From contig NZ_JAKSYL010000100.1 in the NCBI RefSeq assembly GCF_022829515.1, forward strand, positions 59,612 through 123,611: a DNA stretch of 64,000 bases, read 5' to 3'. Below, one piece after another: positions 59,475-64,000 of the stretch. The notes beneath the pieces are model-generated. The model was not told the DNA's origin. It searched no databases and worked only from the letters and a program-made list of their open reading frames with translations. This DNA is from Methylobacterium sp. J-048 (lineage in GTDB: Bacteria; Pseudomonadota; Alphaproteobacteria; Rhizobiales; Beijerinckiaceae). The position numbers were made by a program, and so were the translations under genes. Numbering within the stretch: position 1 is the stretch's first letter; the number at the start of each line of letters is the position of its first letter.

Positions 59475-60398
59475 TCAGGCGCGGCGGGTCTCGTAGGCGC
59501 CGAGCAGGGTGACGGGCTTGGGGGCGCCGAGGCGGCCACCCAGGAAGGCGGCGAGTGCGCCGAGCACCAGCGCCAGGGCGGCGTAGAAGGCGCCCTGCGT
59601 GGCTGCAGACTTGGTGGCGACGGCTGCGGCCTCGGCCTTCTGCTTGGCGGTGGCGACGGCCTGATCGTACTGCTTCTCGTAGTCCTGGATCTGCTGCTTG
59701 GCCTGGTCGACCGGGATGTTCTGCGCCTTGGCCAGCGCGTCGGCCGCGCGGGTCTCGGCCTGCTGCTTCTGAGCCGGGTCACCGGTGAACAGCGCCTTCA
59801 CGGCCGCCACGGCGGCATCGCGGGCGGCCTGCGGGTCCTGGCCGGCAGCCTGCTGGCGGACCGTGCTCTCGATCCCGTCGAGGGGGTTCGTGATCTTGGC
59901 GAGCGAGGGCGCGGCGGCCTGCGCGGCCGTCTGCACGGTGCCGCCGACGAGGCTGCCGGCGCCGCCCAGCGTACTGGTCACGCCGTTGAAGGCGCCGCCG
60001 ATGAGGCCGCCGACCGCGGAGGTCAGCAGGTAGAGCACCACCAGGGTCGTCACCGCCCAGGACACCAGGCCGTGCAGGCCGGCCGTCCCCGGCAGCGGCT
60101 TGCCGGACAGGCGCCCGGCAATGGCGCCGCCGACCAGCGCGGCCACGATGCCCGAGGCCACGAACCAGATCCCGGCGCCCATGGAGGCGGTCGAGGCGGC
60201 CGGGTTGTCGGCGGCCTCCGGCCCGAAGGAGGCCAGGCCCACGCCGGCGCCGATCAGGTTCAGGATCACCTGGGTCACCAGCGCGGTGGTGGCTCCGGCG
60301 AAGATCGCCCCCCAGGAGACCTGGTTGAGCAGGACGGCGCGCGTATCGGCGAGCGCTCCTGTCGCGACGGGGGACGCAGTGGTCTGGATGGTGGTCAC
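59475..60398 (-). CDS. Multi-pass membrane protein (PhnA-like label)
   Basis: A 307-residue protein. The N-terminal half has three or four membrane helices (VSWGAIFAGATTALVTQVIL, AGIWFVASGIVAALVGGAIAG, GLVSWAVTTLVVLYLLTSAVGG). The second half is an Ala/Gln-rich helical region, and a last helix (FYAALALVLGALAAFLGGRLG) closes it. Similar proteins in Bradyrhizobium/Methylobacterium are labelled PhnA-like without evidence for phosphonate metabolism. It sits among CsbD genes and likely shares their stress control. Confidence 0.8.
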   Translation of the reverse strand: MTTIQTTASPVATGALADTRAVLLNQVSWGAIFAGATTALVTQVILNLIGAGVGLASFGPEAADNPAASTASMGAGIWFVASGIVAALVGGAIAGRLSGKPLPGTAGLHGLVSWAVTTLVVLYLLTSAVGGLIGGAFNGVTSTLGGAGSLVGGTVQTAAQAAAPSLAKITNPLDGIESTVRQQAAGQDPQAARDAAVAAVKALFTGDPAQKQQAETRAADALAKAQNIPVDQAKQQIQDYEKQYDQAVATAKQKAEAAAVATKSAATQGAFYAALALVLGALAAFLGGRLGAPKPVTLLGAYETRRA

Positions 60399-60444
60399 GC
60401 TGTTACTCCGGGTCGTCGGTCGTCTGTGGAAGTGGAAGCTGGGA

Positions 60445-60792
60445 TCAGTCGCGGCTGGCGCTGACTAGGAGGCCGAGGCCGAAGCCGGCGAGGCCGGCGA
60501 CCAGCAGGGAGGCGAGCGGGTACTCGGCGACCTGATGGCTCACCTCGCGGGTGCCCCGGCGCAGGTAGTGGCCGCCGCGCTCGTAGGCGTCCTCGGCGTA
60601 GTCGGCGGCCTCGTCGGCGGCGTGCCGGACCGTGTCCCGGGCCTGGCCGTAGAGATTCTCAGCCTGCCCGCTTGCCGCGCGGAACAGGCCCTCGACGGAA
60701 TCACTCCGCGAGCCGGTGAGGTCGCCGACCGCGCCCTGCACCTTGCCGCCGAGTTCCTTCGCAGCACCCGTGATCCTGTCGATATCGACCAT
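60445..60792 (-). CDS. CsbD/YqjD-like membrane-anchored stress protein
   Basis: A 115-residue protein. MVDIDRITGAAKELGGKVQG is CsbD-like; the middle is a charged helix, and the end (EYPLASLLVAGLAGFGLGLL) is the membrane anchor seen in ElaB/YqjD (DUF883) proteins that can bind ribosomes at the membrane. GGAGG precedes ATG 60792. The longer frame upstream to 60930 runs into the preceding small gene and is rejected. Confidence 0.85.
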   Translation of the reverse strand: MVDIDRITGAAKELGGKVQGAVGDLTGSRSDSVEGLFRAASGQAENLYGQARDTVRHAADEAADYAEDAYERGGHYLRRGTREVSHQVAEYPLASLLVAGLAGFGLGLLVSASRD

Positions 60793-60859
60793 GTCGTCCT
60801 CCGGTGATGTCTTGTTCGATGCCGGCAGCACCCCGCGGGGCACCGGTTGGAAACGTGGC

Positions 60860-61018
60860 TCAGTCGTCACGGGGCCCGGCGGGCTTGTGCGGCCGGGCTG
60901 CCTGCTTCTGCCGGCGGCCCTCGGCCTCAACCCGGGTGTCCCCGATCAGCTTGCCGATGGCCTCCTTCACCGAGGCCTTGAGGTGATCGGCGGAGGGTAA
61001 TTTTGCGGGTTCGGTCAT
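60860..61018 (-). CDS. Short CsbD-like protein
   Basis: A 52-residue frame: MTEPAKLPSADHLKASVKEA, IGKLIGDTRVEAEGRRQKQ, then a basic tail ending GPRDD. The middle (VKEAIGKLIGDTRVEAEG) fits the CsbD repeat. GAGG lies five bases upstream of the ATG. It is first in the minus-strand CsbD cluster and closest to the EcfG-type promoter at 61296-61320. Too short for most automatic calls. Confidence 0.75.
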   Translation of the reverse strand: MTEPAKLPSADHLKASVKEAIGKLIGDTRVEAEGRRQKQAARPHKPAGPRDD

Positions 61019-61064
61019 GGGTACCTCGTTGGGGTTGAGAAGACCCGGGACCGGACATCAGATG

Positions 61065-61081
61065 TGCGCAATAGTTGCGCA
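61065..61081. promoter_or_regulatory. 7-bp dyad upstream of CsbD cluster
   Basis: TGCGCAA-TAG-TTGCGCA, exact arms, 47 bp upstream of the short CsbD-like start. It would be in the 5' leader of a transcript from 61290, so it could be an operator or RNA hairpin. Confidence 0.4.
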
Positions 61082-61295
61082 TTCAATAGTACAAAAATAC
61101 CAGTTTTTTAGGCAGCCATACCGACTTTCTGCGGGGAGATCGTCCCACGATCCGCTTCAAAGGATCGCCGATATTTGTAAGAAGCGGATCCGTGAGCCGA
61201 CGCCGATGGGCCGGATCGTCTGTCTTCGACGTATGCCGTCACGATCCGTCCGGCTCCCCTGGTGCTGATCCCTGCCCTGTCGACAGCGGGGCTCA

Positions 61296-61320
61296 AACGG
61301 ATTGCGCACAAGCAGGTTCC
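61296..61320 (-). promoter_or_regulatory. EcfG (general stress) sigma-type promoter
   Basis: On the minus strand the sequence reads GGAAC-N16-CGTT, the exact consensus for EcfG-type promoters of the alphaproteobacterial general stress response. It points towards the CsbD cluster (first start 61018), leaving a leader of about 270 nt. CsbD genes are typical members of this regulon. It would respond to the PhyR-NepR-EcfG switch, whose genes are not in the window. Confidence 0.7.
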
Positions 61321-61611
61321 CTGACCTACGTTATTTTTACTGGTATGCCTGCATCACTGACGCGGTTGTTATCTATCAGAAGCGGTCTCCATCCGAGCGA
61401 TAGGGTGTATCGACAGTCTGGACGGGACTTCCAACCGAGCGGTCCCAGGCGCGTGGGGAACACGTGCCGCCCGAGTTCGCAGCCGACCCGGGCATGCGTC
61501 ACCGGCAGCACGGATGGTTTCGCGTCGGGCGGATACCTGAGCCCTCTGGTCCGTTGCCAGTATCCGCAGAGGGTCGGTCAGTCCCGCCACTGGCGGACAA
61601 GGATCAACCCC

Positions 61612-61794
61612 ATGACACTCTTGATGATGGTCGCGCTGGCCCTCGCGGCGCTCGGCGCGCTGGTCACGCATTCCGCCTATCGGTTCGCGCCGGTCACGAA
61701 CAAGTTCGCCGGCTGGGACGTCGCCTTCGTGAGCGGCATCAGCGTTACCGCGCTCGGTAGCCTGGGCGCGCTGCTGCTGGTCTTCACCGCCTGA
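61612..61794 (+). CDS. Small membrane protein
   Basis: A 60-residue protein with two membrane helices (LLMMVALALAALGALVTHSA and VSGISVTALGSLGALLLVFT) around a polar loop (YRFAPVTNKFAGWD). AAGGA precedes the ATG at suitable spacing. No named family. It is transcribed away from the CsbD cluster. Confidence 0.65.
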   Translation: MTLLMMVALALAALGALVTHSAYRFAPVTNKFAGWDVAFVSGISVTALGSLGALLLVFTA

Positions 61795-62005
61795 CGGATC
61801 GGGATCGCCACTCCGGGCGGCGCATAAGGCCACAGGGGCGGACCTATCCGCTCAGCGACCTGTTCCTCCCTGACTCGTTCCGGCCCGTCTCGTGATCGAA
61901 GCCGGGCCCAAATCCCCAAATTCAACGTGGACCGATGCCGAATCAGCATCTGTTTCCGCGGTGCGCGCTCCAGTCCCCGCATCGGCGGGTCAACGAGGTT
62001 ACCAG

Positions 62006-62299
62006 ATGGCAGAACACCTTTCGGGTCAGGACGGGCGGCAGGGCAAGCGCGGCAAACCGGCACTCTACGTCCTGGTGGCCAGCGTCGCGCTGATGGTCGC
62101 CGCGCTCGCCGGGCTGATGATGTGGCAGGGCGCGAGTTCACCCCCGGATTACGCCAGCCAGAGCCAGGCGGCCTCGCGCAAGCAGGTCACCGGCAGCGAG
62201 AGCGGCACCGGCGGTGGCACCTCACCGTCCAACAGCAGCGCGGTTCCGGGTGGTAACCCGTCCTATCCGCAGCCCGCCGCCCGCAGCGCCAATCCGTGA
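62006..62299 (+). CDS. Single-pass membrane protein with Ser/Gly-rich tail
   Basis: A 97-residue protein. A Lys/Gly-rich N-terminus (residues 1-17) precedes one membrane helix (ALYVLVASVALMVAALAGLM). The rest is Ser/Gly/Pro-rich and likely disordered in the periplasm. GAGG precedes ATG 62006; the longer frame to 61892 lacks a site. It overlaps the next gene by GTGA. Confidence 0.65.
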   Translation: MAEHLSGQDGRQGKRGKPALYVLVASVALMVAALAGLMMWQGASSPPDYASQSQAASRKQVTGSESGTGGGTSPSNSSAVPGGNPSYPQPAARSANP

Positions 62300-62526
62300 C
62301 CCGGCACGATCACCGGTGCGCGGCGGAGATCTGCCGCGAGCAGGGCTGGCACGTCGGGACCTGCCTCGTCGGTGATGCCGGCTACGGACCGACCGTCATC
62401 CAGATCACCGCCCTGGGGGATCGGGTCATGCTCGCCAAGATCCTCAGCCACGGCCGCATGGCCGTGGCCTACAACGAGGCCCAGGCGTGGTCTTTGTCGC
62501 TGCGTGACTGGCGATCGGTCGGCTGA
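62296..62526 (+). CDS. Small hypothetical protein
   Basis: A 76-residue soluble protein (HRCAAEICREQGWHVGTCLV start, then VIQITALGDRVMLAKILSHG and ending SLSLRDWRSVG). Three Cys and three His lie in the first 30 residues, but spacing does not match a known zinc site. GTG overlaps the previous stop. Similar proteins are common in this group but have no known role. Confidence 0.6.
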   Translation: MTRHDHRCAAEICREQGWHVGTCLVGDAGYGPTVIQITALGDRVMLAKILSHGRMAVAYNEAQAWSLSLRDWRSVG

Positions 62527-62624
62527 TCCGGCTCCATGTGGTACGCAGCTGCCTGGAACAGGATGAACCGCAGGGGCGATTCGGCCGAGCGCCAAATCCC
62601 GCTTGCCAAGTCACGAGGTGAACG

Positions 62625-63587
62625 ATGACAGCGCTGCTCGATCAACTCCGCACCATGACCGTGGTGGTCGCCGATACCGGCGATATCGGCGCCATCGAGA
62701 AGCTCAAGCCGGTCGATTGCACCACCAACCCGTCGCTGCTGCTCAAGGCGGCCGGCATGGAGGGCCTTGCGCCGATCGTCGACGAGGCCGTGGCCTGGGG
62801 CAAGGCGCGGGGAGGCGAGACCGAGGATGTCATCCAGGCGGTGGCCGACCGGCTCGCCGTGTCGGTCGGCTACGAACTGACCAAGCTGGTGCCGGGCCGG
62901 GTCTCCACCGAGGTCGACGCCAACCTGTCGTTCAACACCGACCGGACGCTGGAGAAGGCCCGGGCGATCGTCCGCGCCTACGACGAGCGCGGCGTGTCGC
63001 GCGACCGGGTGCTGATCAAGATCGCCTCGACCTGGGAGGGTATCCAGGCGGCGCGCGTGCTCCAGCGCGAGGGCGTGGACTGCAACCTGACTTTGCTGTT
63101 CTCCCTGGTCCAAGCCATGGCTTGCGCCGATGCCGGGGTGTTCCTGATTTCGCCCTTCGTCGGCCGGATCACCGATTGGTACGCCAAGGCCGAGGGCAAG
63201 ACCTTTACGGGGGCGGAGGATCCCGGCGTCCAGTCGGTGCGGGCGATCTACGCCGCCTACAAGGCGCGCGGGATCAAAACCGTCGTGATGGGCGCCTCGT
63301 TCCGCAACATCGGCCAGATCCAGGCGCTCGCCGGCTGCGATCGCCTGACGATCTCACCGAAGCTGCTGGAGGAGCTGGCGGCGACGGAGGGCCCCCTCCC
63401 CCGCGCCCTGTCGCCGGACTCCTACGGCGAGCCGCCCGCCGTGCCCGCGACCGACGAGTTCTCGTTCCGCTGGGAGATGAACGAGAGCGCGATGGCGACG
63501 GAAAAGCTCGCCGAGGGCATCCGGCAGTTCGGCAGCGACCTGCGCGCGCTGCACACGCTCATCCGCGACCGGCTCGCCCGCGGGTGA
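62625..63587 (+). CDS. tal: Transaldolase
   Basis: A 320-residue TalB-type enzyme of the pentose phosphate pathway, moving a dihydroxyacetone unit from sedoheptulose-7-phosphate to glyceraldehyde-3-phosphate. Schiff-base Lys132 lies in [14 protein letters not shown], the same number as in E. coli. [22 protein letters not shown] and [19 protein letters not shown] broken around the barrel strands confirm the family, as does [24 protein letters not shown] precedes the ATG. Confidence 0.97.
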   Translation: MTALLDQLRTMTVVVADTGDIGAIEKLKPVDCTTNPSLLLKAAGMEGLAPIVDEAVAWGKARGGETEDVIQAVADRLAVSVGYELTKLVPGRVSTEVDANLSFNTDRTLEKARAIVRAYDERGVSRDRVLIKIASTWEGIQAARVLQREGVDCNLTLLFSLVQAMACADAGVFLISPFVGRITDWYAKAEGKTFTGAEDPGVQSVRAIYAAYKARGIKTVVMGASFRNIGQIQALAGCDRLTISPKLLEELAATEGPLPRALSPDSYGEPPAVPATDEFSFRWEMNESAMATEKLAEGIRQFGSDLRALHTLIRDRLARG

Positions 63588-63624
63588 CTTGAGAAGGCCC
63601 TAGGCCAAGAGGTGGGAGCCGGCC

Positions 63625-63651
63625 CGGAACGCGGGTCGGACCCGCGTTCCG
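63625..63651 (+). terminator. Hairpin after tal
   Basis: A perfect 12-bp stem (CGGAACGCGGGT / ACCCGCGTTCCG) with a CGG loop, 38 bp past the tal stop. There is no U-tract, so it may be a factor-dependent or stabilising hairpin. Confidence 0.6.
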
Positions 63652-63720
63652 CCGGTGGATCGTTCCAGACGACTGCCGAGTTTAAGTCCCCGCCGCATCT
63701 GCCGCGGTTCGGAGTGAGCC

Positions 63721-63972
63721 GTGTACAATCCCTATTTCTCTTGGATGATGCTGGCGATCGAGGCGCAGCGCGTGGTCGAACTACGCTTGGTCCGCCTCGC
63801 CTGGGGCGGCAGCCAGGGACTGGCCGAGGCACAATCCATGGTCACCGAGAAGATGCACGCCGCCGGCGAGGCCATGACGACGCTGATGACCGGCGGCTCC
63901 CCGGAGACCGTCATCGCCCGCTACCGCGAGCATGTGGCACACAACACCAAGCGCCTGACCGCGGCGGCCTGA
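63721..63972 (+). CDS. Small conserved-looking protein
   Basis: An 83-residue helical protein with GTG start and GGAGTGAG upstream. It opens MYNPYFSWMMLAIEAQRVVE, continues with LRLVRLAWGGSQGLAEAQSM and ends in a charged helix. This pattern resembles short proteins common in Methylobacterium and Bradyrhizobium that look like truncated phasins. It has no membrane segment. Function is unknown. Confidence 0.7.
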   Translation: MYNPYFSWMMLAIEAQRVVELRLVRLAWGGSQGLAEAQSMVTEKMHAAGEAMTTLMTGGSPETVIARYREHVAHNTKRLTAAA

Positions 63973-64000
63973 CCGGCGCGCCCTCCCGGGCGACAAATCC

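Larger units (their letters stand above)
61019..61611. other. Divergent control region of the CsbD cluster
   Basis: A 593-bp gap. It holds a TGCGCAA-TAG-TTGCGCA dyad at 61065-61081 and an EcfG-type promoter on the minus strand at 61296-61320. Frames crossing it look like shadows. No gene is supported. Confidence 0.5.

Noticed and set aside
1..64000. tRNA, rRNA, CRISPR arrays, integrases or transposases
   Set aside because: Scanned by eye for TPsiC-like arms, regular spaced direct repeats and transposase or integrase motifs; none convincing. The palindromic repeats found lack an adjacent mobile gene.

Overview
The window is GC-rich with short intergenic spaces, many start/stop overlaps (ATGA, GTGA, TGATG) and frequent GTG/TTG starts. 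Gene content (DUF6894 proteins, hemP-hmuTUV, Exo-type glycosyltransferases, CsbD-family cluster, an EcfG-type GGAAC-N16-CGTT promoter) fits an alphaproteobacterium of the order Hyphomicrobiales, most likely Methylobacterium/Methylorubrum. That assignment rests on family content, not on a search. No rRNA, tRNA, CRISPR array, transposase or phage gene was seen.

Layout. (1) 1-716: 5' part of gpmI, running off the left edge on the minus strand. (2) 899-35636: a large exopolysaccharide region. It holds an ABC-2 polysaccharide exporter (permease plus Wzt-type ATPase with C-terminal extension), at least seven glycosyltransferases, an overlapping seven-gene minus-strand operon for an acetamido/amino sugar (acetyltransferase, oxidoreductase, two DegT/DnrJ aminotransferases, SDR epimerase, NodB deacetylase, GT2), an outer-membrane export protein, a Wzc/GumC co-polymerase with kinase domain, UDP-glucose dehydrogenase, an ExoY-type initiating transferase, a GH16 glycanase and an acyltransferase. 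A LuxR-type regulator whose receiver lacks the usual phosphoacceptor, an MCP, two DUF6894 proteins and a pair of paralogous small proteins of unknown function are interspersed. (3) 35768-38944: hemP-hmuTUV haem uptake operon. (4) 39236-40625: a small membrane protein and a PAS-PAS-HTH regulator. (5) 41294-53190: an unusual chemotaxis-like operon with a cytoplasmic receptor carrying two signalling tips, a triple-CheW scaffold, CheB, a HEAT-repeat protein, CheR, two CheY, CheA, an 83-aa STAS-like protein, a ParA ATPase and a membrane MCP. (6) 53286-57359: a complete stressosome-like module (receiver, RsbR, RsbS, two RsbT/W-like ATPases, RsbX-like phosphatase) ending in a histidine kinase whose N-terminus resembles the RsbT-binding domain of RsbU. 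(7) 57518-63972: small stress and membrane proteins, a minus-strand cluster of four CsbD-like proteins plus a multi-pass membrane protein, transaldolase, and a small conserved-looking protein at the right end.

The most interesting part is 41-57 kb. A ParA/HEAT/triple-CheW chemosensory array lies directly upstream of a stressosome whose expected output (RsbT acting on RsbU) appears rewired to a histidine kinase. The proposed circuit is: the RsbR/RsbS core sequesters RsbT, released RsbT engages the RsbU_N-like domain of the kinase, and the kinase signals to the CheY-like receiver at the head of the module.

The spacers also carry several families of palindromic dispersed repeats at 6.2, 17.2-17.6, 28.5, 30.3, 31.4, 35.6 and 37.6 kb. 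One family shows compensatory changes between copies, one lies inside the hmu operon, and one overlaps the only available start of the acyltransferase gene.
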